DNA from: Ipomoea triloba
Taxonomy: Eukaryota; Streptophyta; Magnoliopsida; Solanales; Convolvulaceae
Assembly (NCBI RefSeq): GCF_003576645.1
Contig: NC_044916.1
Location: 33,483,800 to 33,547,799, forward strand
Direction of reading: 5' to 3'
Length of the DNA stretch: 64,000 nt
Shown: positions 28,160-39,832 of the stretch, piece by piece
Layout of the letters: the number at the start of each line of letters is the position of its first letter
How positions within the stretch are numbered: position 1 is the stretch's first letter
Translations under genes and position numbers: made by a program
The notes under the pieces: model-generated
The model's input: only the letters and a program-made list of their open reading frames with translations
What the model was told of the DNA's origin: nothing
The model's database searches: none

Positions 28160-28380
28160 CCGGCGACAAAATTGATGCAATACAGCCACAACCAACACAA
28201 TTAAATCCTCAGTCAAACATTCCATAGCCATGCTAAACCACATAGAAAAGGTGTTGCCAACCACATTAGAATTTGGTAGGTTAGACTCATGCCATACTAG
28301 TTGGGCAAAATCACACAAAATAAGGGCATGCATAACATTCTCATGAGCAATACCACATTGGGCATGAAGGGCCTACATCT
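28160..28380 (-). pseudogene. Fragment of LINE-type reverse transcriptase zf-RVT domain
   Basis: The minus strand reads HAQCGIAHENVMHALILCDF followed by AQLVWHESNLP and WFSMAMECL. This is the pattern of the zinc-binding zf-RVT region that follows plant non-LTR reverse transcriptases (Cys-x2-Cys, then E..H.L..C..A..VW). Only about 70 codons remain, with no start and no RT core, so it is a dead remnant. Confidence 0.6.
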
Positions 28381-29114
28381 ATCCTCTTTATAATCAAATT
28401 AGTGGTGGTGGGAGGATAACATAAAATTTAAAATTATATATTACATAAAAAAATTACATTGCATAACATTTAAAAGAAATTGCATAAACCAACAGTTCCG
28501 TGTCATTTTAACAAAAAAAACATAAATTTAAAACAATTGAGTTAAACACCCGCATGACACAGGTGTGTTACCACAAGCTAATTTTTCTTTTTTTTTTTAG
28601 TAAAAATCTCCACCAAACCGTCAAAAACCTCTACTCAGTTTTTGCTTATATATAGCCGTATGTTTGAATGTCAGGCCTGGTATAAATAGGTATGAGCCTA
28701 TTTAATTAAATAAGCTTTAAATTTTGCTTAAATCTAGCCTCTTTACTAAACATGCTGAGTCATGTCAAGCCATAGGTCTTAGGAAGGAACTTAGCATATT
28801 TTCATTCCTATTTGTGACGCAGCCTAGAGCATTGCAAGTGGTGTCATTTGTGATTGTTATGGTGCTACATAAAAGATGTGTATATATATATATTTCACTT
28901 TACATAACAAGAGAAAAAGATCTAAGCAAATGATAATATTTGGAAGAATTTACAGAAATATAGATTCCAAAGCTCTTGTCCAGTGTACTGTTTGTAGCAT
29001 ATTGTTTGTATTTCCATGAAACAAGTAGCTTTTTTACTAAAGTACAAAAGCCCAGTATTGCTTCTTCTTCTTCCCCTGTTTCTTTCACCCTGTTATTATT
29101 ATTTTTTTTTTCTT
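28381..29114. other. Intergenic DNA
   Basis: AT-rich stretch with no supported gene. Its right end should include the 3' UTR of the next minus-strand gene. Confidence 0.45.
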
Positions 29115-30524
29115 TCACTCTGCAGATTTGCTTTTCCTGAAGTTGAAGCCAGACCAGCAACTGGTTAAAAAGCCTCTCCTCCTGCAATTGGTTAAAAAGC
29201 CTTTCGTCTTAGCAATGACTTTATATCAGACTGTTTGGTAGAGTTAATATAGAGAATTAAAATATGTATGCTAAATTATGTTGTCATCATTGCGAATTTT
29301 CTTGAATTATACATCCTACAAACTTGTAAAAACACCATTGCTGAAACAGAGAGAGAATTCTGTTTTCTGTACAGACTCTTTTTTATTTTTACTTCCCCTA
29401 GTTTTTTTTGGGTGACGAATGAAACTAGCCCGCCATTACCCGAGGTTGTGCACCAGGTAAATCCTACCTAAGTTGTTCATGGCTAATAAGCTCAAATCAA
29501 GAAAGTCAATGATATGACAAACTTGACTGGATTCCCCTAGTTTTATTTGATTTGGGAAATGGTGAAAGGGATAAAATCTTGTAAGTATGATCAGAATTAT
29601 TACCTTAAGATAGAGAGAGAGAGAGAGTTTAGTTTTGCAGTACCTTAAAATCTTCATTAATTACAACAGAATCCCATATTAATATTTCAGAATTCAAATG
29701 TTGTTGTAAAATTGAAAGAAGCATATGTACCTGTGGGTTGTGTTGGTGCTATTGGTGTTGCTGCTGCTACTTGTGGTGCTGCCATCACTGCTGCCGCTGA
29801 TATTGCTACTATCACTCTCTCTGGAGCCCCATGATCTCTTCTTCTTCCACCACTCTTTATCCATACTCTTACTAGATTTCTCAGATCCCTCTGCTGGCTT
29901 AGGAGAAACCTTAGCCAATGTTTTACTCTTCCCAACACTCCCTGATGATGATGGGTTCTTTTTCTTCTTTGATGATCCTCCCAGTGAGATCGGAAACACC
30001 AATTTCAGAAACAGCCCTCTGTTATCCATGCTCCCACTTCTTCCCATCTTCCCTGAACTCTTCTTGCTACTCTCTTGCCTCTTCACTCTCTCTGCAGCCA
30101 CAACAGCTTGTTGGCTACTACCATAGTCTTTGATCAAGCATTCTTCTTGGGTTTCTACTACTACTCTAGCAGGCTGTTCCACGAGATCTTTTAAAGATAA
30201 CTCGTAGCAAGACTCGGGCATGTTCTTGACCATCTCCATCAGCTCCCACTGCCCTCTGGCAATGGCCTCAGCTCTGGAACTCGGGGACAGCATCCGGTAA
30301 TTGGGGTGGCGACTTCCCGGGCTTCCCGGGGGGCTGTTATGCCACAAGGGGGGTGAAGAAACACCAGACTGGTGGTCATCAGGCCTGAATTGGATCCCTC
30401 TGTTTGATGGGTTTTTGGCATTGGTGACAAAATTTAGGGGCTCCCAGCCATCAAAGGTGTAATGATCGTCTCTGGTTGTGACAGGATCAAGAATATGGAC
30501 ATGATCATTTGGGGGAGAAAGCAT
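29115..30524 (-). CDS. Conserved plant protein of unknown function
   Basis: Two exons, 30524-29731 and 29181-29115, joined by a GT/AG intron with matching phase, give 286 aa. The start chosen is MLSPPNDHVHILDP. The visible conserved blocks are DDHYTFDGWEPLNF, YRMLSPSSRAEAIARGQWEL with MEMVKNMPESCYELSLKDLVE (about residues 80-115), then MDNRGLFLKLVFPISLGG. A Ser/Lys-rich low-complexity tail follows and ends RGFLTSCWSGFNFRKSKSAE. There is no signal peptide or TM segment. It is very basic and Ser-rich, probably disordered outside the central helix. Homologous plant proteins exist in my memory, but no function is known to me. A 67-codon frame starting ACCATGG at 30634 overlaps this start in another frame (see findings). 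Confidence 0.75.
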
Positions 30525-30634
30525 GGTTTTTGGGAAAGATTGGGGAAATGGTTGTGTTGTGTTGGTGTGAGAAGAGGAGGAAGACAAGGTTTGGTGACAG
30601 TGTGATTTAGGGGGGTGGGGGTGGTAGGGTCCAT
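30434..30634 (-). other. Overlapping upstream ORF (or alternative N-terminus)
   Basis: Begins ACCATGGAC, a strong start context, and runs 66 codons (MDPTTPTPLNHTV...) in a different frame, ending 90 bp past the main start at 30524. It is either a true uORF that would repress translation of the main frame, or a sign that one base is missing here and the true N-terminus is MDPTTPTP. Confidence 0.4.
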
Positions 30635-30959
30635 GGTCTCTTTCCTTTTAATAACAACAAAGTTTCTTGTTGGTGTGGCTCATCAATTAGAGATTTCAAA
30701 AAAGTCAAGGATTTCTAGATGGGTGGGCGCAAGTCCGTTTGGCTCATTTGCCTTCCACATTTCTGCTCCCAGATTCATATTACATTAATCACACGGTTAA
30801 ACACACACATTTGTTTTATTGGTCAATAAGCCAATAAGTCAATTCTCTTGCGGGGAATTCCGCAATTACTACTAGAAAAAAACTCACAATCACTATTCAG
30901 GAGAGACAAATTGTATTAGAAGATAAATTTAAATGATCACAATTTCATCCGATTGAATT

Positions 30960-31075
30960 TTGAGTACTACTAAGCATAAAGAGTCAATATAATCTCTACC
31001 GAGACTCAAATCCACCATCTTCTATATGGAGGTGCAATCGAGTGATCACTAAACCAAAAGGTCTTGATAGTTAAA
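30960..31075 (-). mobile_element. tRNA-derived SINE copy (minus strand, diverged)
   Basis: Minus strand: AAGACCTTTTGGTTTAGTGA, then GGTGGATTTGAGTCTCGG as a B-box, then TATTGACTCTTTATGC. This is the same order as the copies at 44890 and 33379. Confidence 0.5.
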
Positions 31076-32499
31076 AACTTAAGACTTTTTTCAATCAAAA
31101 AGAAGCGGAAGCCTAGATGCTATCCTTAACTGCCTTTCTCCGTAACTCCACTCTTGATTAGAGAGAATTATAATATTTTATAAAATTTTAAATTTTATTT
31201 AAGAAATTATTTTTAAATATAAAAATTATCTTTAAGAATTTCGGCGCATTGATGTAAACACTCGGTGTAATTGACCTTACCTTCTCCCTAATTCATGGTT
31301 TTTGTTAGTGTTGGGTGTTATTTTTGGTTTGTGGCCTTAATTTATTGGTCATACATCATACTTGATTACCCAATCAAAATGTATTATTTACGTATTAAAT
31401 ATTCCATTCTTCTTTTTTTTTTTTTTGAAAAAAAAATTCCATTCTTAATTTAGTTGAGAGTGATGGATCCCCCAACTCCACCCCACCTCGTTTAAAAAAA
31501 TCTATAAAATTGATTATATTGCAACTCTTTTCCTTAGGAAATAATTTCACATGAAAAATTCTATATATGACATATTGACATCTAGCTAAGGTCACTATTA
31601 TGGTTGGTTTTCTAGAAAAAAAAAATATTTTTCTGGTGTCGTAAGTTGTTATATACAATCCTAGCTTGCATTACCCCCGTCCCTAGAGTCTTGAAAGGTA
31701 GTAAATCGCGAGTCGCACAAACAACCTTTCAGTTAGTCATCGTATTACTATGTGCACAAAAAATTCAACCCACACCCTTCTCGAATTTAGAGAGCCCAAC
31801 TCTTATGACATTTGAAGTGGGGTTCGAACCCCCGCCCGCACGCGAAGCATGCTCAATGCATGATGCGCAATTGTTTGTTTGTTTGTTTATTTGTTTTTTT
31901 TTTTCTTTCTTTCTCTCTCCACATATCATTGTTAGCCTAACAAAAATCTCAAAATTGATTTTGAGATTGAGCTTGCTCTAACCTGACACATAGTTGTATT
32001 AAAAAAATTTGTTTACAAACTATCCCAAACTGGTGAGTTACTTAAATTTTTTTACTATCTACTAAGTAATAATGAAACATATTCTGACTAATTATGGAAA
32101 GAAAACGTGAATCATAATTTTTTTTACTTTATTTTTCTTTCTCCATTAAAATTAAGATGTATAATTTGTAACGATTTCCTATTATTATTATAACATTAGA
32201 ATAAGTTATGATAATATTAATTAAGTAATTGATATGTGGTGAAACACTAATAACCCAAATAGCTAGACTTCGTTTATGATTAAGAGTCTGATTAAGATTT
32301 AGGAGACCTAATTATATACAACAATCGCAATGATGGCTAGTAGTTATATAAGGTCACAATTCCTCTACGTAAGCTGTGCAATAGTCAAGATCACTCAACC
32401 TTCATTGATTAAGAGCTGTGGCTGAAGATTAGTACGATCTTTATTATCGCATATTATGTTACCATGTGATATAATTAATCTAACATAATAATAATATTA

Positions 32500-32727
32500 C
32501 CTCCGTCCCAAAATGGTTGTCTGGTTCGTTTAACGAGGCTTGACTGAAGTAATTTTTAATCCAATTTTTCATATTATTAAGTTTAGCATTAACATATAAA
32601 ATTTATATATTTAAAAACTACATTAAAAGTACTATTAAACACAAAAAATTAAATTTAAAAATAATAAAAGAAGGAAGAGTTGGTTTGACTCATGAATAAT
32701 AAATGAGACAGATAAAATGGGACGGAG
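32500..32727. mobile_element. Stowaway-like MITE (Tc1/mariner type)
   Basis: The ends CCTCCGTCCCAAAATGG and the reverse complement CTCCGTCCCATTTTATC are the classic Stowaway terminal repeat. The element is 228 bp, flanked by TA on both sides (32498-32499, 32728-32729) and non-coding. Confidence 0.85.
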
Positions 32728-33378
32728 TAATAATAATAACTATAATAAAAGTACACTTATCATTTGCATTGTAATGAATATTCCTATCCATGGGTTAAAG
32801 AAGATAATTATGATTTTGCATCTTCGAGAGAAAAAGTGAAAATAGTTGAAATATATGGCTTAGCCTTCTTCACAATATTTAATTATTTCTAAACGTGGAC
32901 CCACCCCAAGCATTCACAATCAATAATGACTTTAATTTGACACCTCCACGGCTCCACGGCTCCACTTTTCACGCCATACAAATATCATTAACGTGTAATC
33001 TCATTTTTCATTTTTATTTTTATTTTTATTTTCTGTCTCTTATTTAAACGACGTATTTTGATTAATTCAACAAAATTATATCTTTTCTTTCCCGAGTTTT
33101 ACTACTTGTACATTCAAATTCTACTCATTCACTTCTATTTAATGATGTGTCAAATAAGAATATGATATTTTCATCATGTGAATCACAAAGTATCTACATC
33201 AAGAATTTGTGAGAGAGAAGAAGTTAAAAGTAAGAAATAAGAGTCCATGCAATACTTTTCTTCTTCCCCTCAATTAAAACAGTACATATAATGGAAATTG
33301 ACAAATTGTACTCTTAATAATAAATTTATTATTTTCGTTCTCAATCATGATTTTTTTTTTAGAATTAAAGTTTTATTT

Positions 33379-33552
33379 GCCAAGTAGTTTGTAGCTTTTA
33401 AATAATACCTTTGTGACTTTCTTAAATGAGAGGTCACATGTTCGAACCTTAGTATAGACATTGACTTTTTTGTGTTTCAATAGGTTGAGAAAATATGTAT
33501 GGATAGATACTACATTGTAACAGAGTCAGAGTCAATAGTGCTAAAAAAGTCT
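33379..33552 (+). mobile_element. tRNA-derived SINE copy
   Basis: Contains AAATGAGAGGTCACATGTTCGAACC (B-box region), ATTGACTTTTTTGTGTTTCA, then ATAGGTTGAGAAAATATGTATGG and ATACTACATTGTAACAGAG. The body matches the copy at 44890-45060 nearly word for word. Ends with a short A run. Confidence 0.7.
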
Positions 33553-35052
33553 TATCTAATCACATAAAAGGACTAAATCGCTTTAGACGATGAACTTGAC
33601 GGAAAAAATGTTAGCAAGAATTCTTATTTGGGCATCCTTTCGATACAAAGTGCTACCTTTTAACCCATAATTTGGTGTGCTCGACTATGACTAGGCAAAT
33701 TGAACAATATTCCAATTGACTATTGGTATAATAAATTCAAAGATCATTTTTGTTTTAAATCTAAAAATATTGCTTTCACAACATATATATCAATACGTCT
33801 GTCAAAATTTTAACTTTCTAGACTACCAAAATAAAATAGGGTATTAGTTAACTACCATGCACAACATATCCATGCAATGATGTAATTATATAGACACTGG
33901 AAAACAAAAAGAAAAAAAAAAAAAAAAACAAAACAAACAAATCATGTTTAGTAATCATCTATTTAAATATGCTATATAAATGGTCGTCCTTAATTATTTT
34001 TCAGTGTTAGGTCATAAAATCAAATTTATGATATTTAAATTTTAACTTAAAGTCATCAGCTAGTAACATTTAACTATAATAACACTAGTTTTGAACATCA
34101 TTATATATTCATTATTTATACGATTGTATTTAAATATATGGTATATATATTCAAAGGAGATGCACGTGTGTTGATAGGTGAGATTTGCTGAGATTTATTC
34201 CTTACTTTAATTTGCTCGCACGCATATCTGATCTCTAATATACATATATGTCAAATGGTAGGACTTTAGTTTAAGGAGGAATATTAATAATTATTGGGGC
34301 GACTTGATTCATGAATGATGCTAGTGGTTGGACCAGAAAATACAGCTTTTGATCTATATACATATATAGACCGACGAAATTTTATTTCTAGATCGGCCTA
34401 AAGTTTGATGACAAATTAATTACGTGATGATATATTAATTTTTTATTTTAATATTTTCATTTTTATTTTTGTAATTAAATTACCTATAACTTGCCAATGA
34501 TCTTGTGGTCATGTGATATGTAGTGACACTCTTCATGAGATCGAGCCTCAGTGAACAGATACACAACGTAATAAAGTCGGTAATCCTCAATGTAAAAAAT
34601 GTTATAGAGATTGGCAGTATTCGTTTGGTAAGCGAGGGGTCATTGTATGATCTAAGACAAGGGACACCCATGGTCACCCCTCATTTTATTTGAGTTAAGG
34701 GGTGGCTACTTGACACCCCCCACCCACCCACCTCATCATTTGCTGAGAGTGGTAGTTTTCATTCATTTTTTTTTTAATAAATAAAGAAATTTTCACTAAT
34801 GTATTTTAAAATTTTGTCTAGTCACCGTGGTTGTTAAATACTCACTACATTATTGAATTAATATCACATGTGAAAGCTAGTCTAATATGCGTTAAATCAA
34901 TAGTAACTTATTGAATATAAATAAAAATAAGACTCAATTATACTTTTTTACTCATTTAAGGGATCTCAATAAAGTTGTGTAATTACGAGTTCAATTACAC
35001 AGTTTAGGCCATATTTGGTAACATAGTTAGCTTATCAACCAATTTTAACATA

Positions 35053-35676
35053 GGCTATGTTTGACAAACGTAGCTGAAACGGTAGCTGAAAGCTGAAAAG
35101 CTATAAGCTCGAAGCTGAAATCTGAAGAGCTGTTAAGCTAGTTGTTATGCTTAAAAGTGTTTGGTAAAATTAGTTTTTTGATAAGTTGATAAATGTAAAA
35201 AGACTAAAAAGGACATCTTCATAAAAGTTAAAATAGTTTTAAATTTAAATAGGTTTGTTTACATATTAAAATATAAAATAATGAAATCAATATAATTTCA
35301 TAAAATATAAAATAAGAACATATATTTGAAAATATATATAGTAAAACAAGATGTTTATAATTCATAAAATTAGTTCATACAAAAATTATTGTTCAAACAC
35401 AAATATCAAATTAAAATTACAACGAAACATATTGAAGAAAAAATGCCAAAAGAGTTTTAATTGGGAGTAATACATGATGTCATTTATATAACATAATAAG
35501 GATAAAGATGGAAAAAAGTTAAGAAGCTACTAGCTTATTTTTGAAAAGCTACCTGAAGTAGCGTTTCAAAATAAGCTATTATTTTAAGCTACTAGCTTAT
35601 TTTGAGAACATTACCAAACAAAGCTTATAGCTTATTAGTAGCTTAAAATAAGCTATAAGCTCTGCCAAACACAGCC
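35053..35676. mobile_element. 624 bp TIR element, copy 1 (3 bp TSD)
   Basis: Starts GGCTATGTTTGACAAACGTAG and ends with the inverted version (reverse complement GGCTGTGTTTGGCAGAGC). The flanks carry ATA on both sides (35050-35052, 35677-35679). Copy 2 at 54941-55582 shares the whole length. A 3 bp duplication with GGCTRTGTTTGG-like ends suggests a PIF/Harbinger (Tourist) type non-autonomous element. Internal AGCTTATAGCTT-like words form further hairpins. Confidence 0.75.
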
Positions 35677-36074
35677 ATATTTGACAACTATTAGCTATTT
35701 GACTTGGTTAAACATTCAATATAAGTGTATGGTTAATTAGTTTTCTGTAAAATCTTATTGCTCCAAAATGTTAAAATTAAAAAAAAACGTCTTAAAATAC
35801 CTTTTTTAAAAAAAACTTTTTGAAAAAGTCATTTTGCATGTAATCAATTATCAACTAATTTACCGAACATCTTTCTACAATCAAGTAATACTATCAATTA
35901 ATCAAACTCATTAACCCAATCAGTAACAAGTATTTAATTTATTTAGGACTTATTTGACTGGCAACAAAAAAAAGGACTTCTTTGACTCTTTTTTTTTTTT
36001 TCAAATTTAATTATTTAAATACAGATCGAAATATATATTCAATTATACAAACTGTCGGCACAAGTTATCAAAGA

Positions 36075-36122
36075 GGCGCAGATACATTTTTTTTTTTTTT
36101 TGAAGGCAGGCGCAGATACATT
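36075..36122. mobile_element. 20 bp polyA-tail insertion flanked by 14-15 bp duplication
   Basis: GGCGCAGATACATT occurs at 36075-36088 and again at 36109-36122. Between them lie 13 T and GAAGGCA. This is the expected footprint of target-primed retrotransposition in which almost only the polyA tail was copied. Confidence 0.65.
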
Positions 36123-37401
36123 ATTGTTTCAATTCATCACAATAAAACTTTGTCAGTGTATTATTATTTATTTTCAAATTCACTTTTTCTACTCACACTT
36201 TCCCCTTTTTCAGTGTTTGCTTTTTCTCTTCTTTTTGTGTTTGTTTATTGATTGGCATCGTTGCTTCTTAATTTTATCATTCTGCAATCAACTTTAGGTT
36301 TACCTGTTTAATTATTTAACCTTTATTATAGGGAATCCTTTCCTTTGCTACATCATTCTCTATAATCATGTGATGGGACAGTGGACTTGGCCGGACTAAC
36401 TTAAGTGGATAGATATATAATAGCAGACTATTAAGATGCATTAGCTTAATCACAATGTACTCTACCTCGAGTAAATATCAAATATCTTGGATCAACTTAT
36501 AAATCACACTTATAAGTGTTATAACTCAAATAACAACCTTAACCTAATTTTAAAAACCTAACTTAACAATTATTATATAATGAATAATGTTGTTATAAGA
36601 ATGTTAAGGAATTTGTTACTAACAATTGTAGGTCTTGAGGGTGATTGAATTTTTTTGTGAGCAAGTCTAATTGAGCTAGTGGAGGGGATGTGCACTAATA
36701 ATCCAATGCATGTATTTTAAAAGCAGAATTTGATAAATAATATAAAATAAAAAAGGCCACATGAATCTTCCTCTACTACACAACTCTTCACACTCTTATG
36801 GCATATTGTAATAGTCAAAATCTTTTGGAATTGTATATAATCATTATGTTTGTTGATTTTGGCTCAAGATATCAATGAAGAAACAATGATATTAATTTTA
36901 AAATAAAGCACAAAACGTGAACTCTAATAATTATAATTTGAAACAGATTTTCAATGAGTCGTAATTATTATTTGAGGTTGTGCACGAAATAAACTCTACT
37001 TTTGTGTAATAGTTGGTAAATCACACAAAATAAGTAAACCACACAAGGTAGACATATATACTTGAGAATTGAGATATTCTATTCGATTATGTTCTTGTAG
37101 TATGATATGTTACAGTGAGTTTAATTTATTCATCACTGTCCATATATGTTTGTTGTTACTAACCCAAAAATCATTTAATTAATACTCTGTAGTTTATCAC
37201 TAACCCGGAGAGTCATTAATATTTATCATTTACATTCTAACTTATTTGGATGTGCTAATGACATTTGAACACTCAATTTTTTTTTCCTATTAAATAATTC
37301 GGAGTATAAAGGTTGCTTTCTGCGACGACACTAATTCGGTTGGAGCATTATTTTGGATTCCTTTGAATTCATCCCATATCCTCATCATTGTCACGTATAT
37401 G

Positions 37402-37407
<6 letters not shown>

Positions 37408-37441
<34 letters not shown>
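37408..37441. repeat. (AT)n microsatellite
   Basis: Uninterrupted AT run in the gene-poor region. Open frames that read through it are low-complexity artefacts. Confidence 0.95.
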
Positions 37442-37444
<3 letters not shown>

Positions 37445-39229
37445 GTGATGGTTTAAACAACCCATCCAAACCCAACACAAATGGATGAAATAATGGATAG
37501 TGCGTATATATATAAAGAAAAGAAAGCATAACGGGTAAGACTTAAAATAATTAGACAACAAGATGTTGGATATATAGTAATATTCATTTATTCTCACATG
37601 CATTGTGTTATTTTCTACATCATCAAATTACAAATTAGTACAAAGCAAATAATATTGTAACGTGAAATAATCTACTAGACACTATAAAGAACGAAAAAGA
37701 ATGACATGTTAAGTAGCTATTTTGTAATACAAATGTATGTGGAGTCCAATATAGCAAGAATGACATTTCCCCCCACCAACACTTTCAACAAAATTTTTAA
37801 GTGCTCTCTCGTTGTTCTAGCTAATTCACTGAGAATAATATAGCTTGAGTACTCAATTATATTACTCATATCTATAGTCTTGTGACCTTCCGTTTGGAAT
37901 ATAATAGTAACGTAACAGTGGTGCCATCAAACAACAAGGTAGCGAATTGATTGAAAGAAAAGTGTTTATTACACATAACTTATATTTTTCTGCCTTCTTT
38001 CTTTCGTTGGTACTATTTTTCTAAAAATTTCGAATCTCATATTATTTATATTTATATATAAATTTAATTCATCAACTTATTCATCCTACCCACACCTCAA
38101 AACACCCCTTTATCTTTACATTCTCTCCCATTAATCAATCTTACGCATCACCCCACTAAACTTGATCATCCTAGCTACGCCCCCAGAATACCCCTTATGT
38201 TGAGTACTCATAATCCAACTACCCATTTCCAAAGATTTATCTCATTATCAAGTTCAAATTGTATTAGTTTCTGTGAGACCTAACCACACTTCTTAAAGTA
38301 TCGCTTGGGTCTGATCTATTTGATACATGTTTTTTCCCAATAGCTAACACCATAAACAATTTAAATAACTACACAAAAAAGTATATCCTTGAAATTTAAA
38401 TTTTTCGAATAATATTTTTGAATTTCTCCCGTCATCCAAATGAAAAAATACCCATGAAAATTAAATATTTTACTAATGATTAGTGCATAAACACAATAAG
38501 TTGACCTAACAATAATGTTATATAGACCAAAATTATTTTACTAATGATTATTTCGTAATGATTCATAAATTATGATATTTATTAACATGTCATATTATAT
38601 TATTATTTTGCTTCAAAACTTGATCTAAATAGCGTTATTTCTCCCTAAATTAAGTTATGATAATGAATGTAAACATCCATGAAATTGTCAGCAACAAAAC
38701 GTGACAATGATAGGTAATTAACTTGTAAGAAAATTAATGAGAAATAATTATATTCTCTATAAAGAATTTTGTTACAATAAGATTATAATGCTAAAATTAA
38801 AAATTCTTCATCATAATACTATTGATCTATATATTTATAATGCGTTCATTACATTTGAATTATCATCAACAAGATATTAATTTAATTTGCACTTAAAGCA
38901 CATACCCTACCATCAAAATATGATCATTATGATTTTCAATGAGGTATCTTGACAATCTCAATGTGGGCATTTGTACATGCTATGTTTTCAACTATATACT
39001 CAGGTCGAGTTCCCGAAGCTAAGTCAGATCACTTCCCAATTGGGTAGATTCTTGTGGTTGTTGCCTATGAACTGATGCAAGACGCTTTGATCAAGTTTCA
39101 TAACTAGATTGTGATGTTTTTTGGACCAAACTAAAATAATTGGATTAAGTCATGATGATCTATTTGAGTTGGTTCGAATTATCTATCACACCAAATATGT
39201 CTATTTTCAAGAATAATATTATATTAAGG

Positions 39230-39320
39230 TCAACTCTTAGTTAATTGGATGGACGATTGGCTTGATAGTTGCAAGGTTCTAGGTTTGATTCATGGTGAAA
39301 ATTATCTATTGATCTTATAT
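39230..39320 (+). repeat. Possible tRNA-derived SINE fragment, second family
   Basis: An A-box-like TTAGTTAATTGGATGG (about 39238) and a B-box-like AGGTTTGATTCATGG (about 39281) lie at tRNA-like spacing. There is no intact cloverleaf. It is weaker than the main SINE family. Confidence 0.35.
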
Positions 39321-39785
39321 ATTGTTTGAGCTGATTAACTATGAATCAACTTGAATTGAGTCATAAATTAAACCATAAACATTCTAATGGACCAACTAGT
39401 TAGGGTCAACTTTCTCGTAAATCAAAATGATCAAATAATGATATTTTATTTTTGTGAATTGAATGTGTGCTATAAGCTAAGTTTAATTTGTTTTAGTATG
39501 ATAACATTTTTCATATTTAGTCTTATTCTTTTACTTTGATGAGGTTATTGTTTTCTTTTTTTTTTTTTTTAATAAACACTAAAATTTAATTTCCTATTCA
39601 TTAAAATATATTCGAAAAAGAAAAATTAAGAATATCAGTTTGATGAGAACCAAAAGTGTTCTATATTGGTTTAATAATTACAATAATACAAGATACAAGA
39701 AATATATATAAGGAAGGAATCACAGAGACTAGGATATAGAGTCTAACTCAAATACATAGAATGTTTCAATGTTTCACTCCCAAAC

Positions 39786-39793
39786 TATAAATA
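39786..39793 (+). promoter_or_regulatory. TATA-like box upstream of PPR gene
   Basis: TATAAATA lies 47 bp before the ATG. That would leave a leader of only about 15-20 nt, so either the leader is very short or another promoter is used. Confidence 0.35.
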
Positions 39794-39832
39794 AAACTGC
39801 AATTCAAAAATCTGTTGGTTTCTGTATTTTAC

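Larger units (their letters stand above)
30640..39780. other. Nine-kb gene-poor, repeat-rich region
   Basis: No protein-like frame was found. It contains SINE copies (30960-31075, 33379-33552), a Stowaway-like MITE (32500-32727), a 624 bp 3-bp-TSD element (35053-35676), a tiny polyA insertion (36089-36108), an (AT)n run (37408-37441) and a possible second SINE family near 39230-39320. These are listed separately. Confidence 0.6.

Noticed and set aside
29725..30126. 133-codon plus-strand frame rich in Leu/Ser
   Set aside because: It is the antisense of the Ser/Lys-rich tail of the 29-30 kb gene.
30525..30587. Extension of the unknown gene to a TTG at 30587
   Set aside because: TTG starts are not expected in plant nuclear genes; the first in-frame ATG is at 30524.
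31800..31850. tRNA-like GGGGTTCGAACCCCCG motif
   Set aside because: It is palindromic and lacks A-box and stems around it; perhaps a repeat fragment, not a tRNA gene.
34990..35900. Outer repeat enclosing the 624 bp element (nested insertion)
   Set aside because: Words such as ATTTGGTAACATAGTTAGCTTATCAAC and an inverted TTATCAACTAATTTACCGAA are similar, but the match is too short to call an outer element.
39815..39832. Upstream extension of the PPR frame
   Set aside because: It has no ATG; the first ATG is at 39833.
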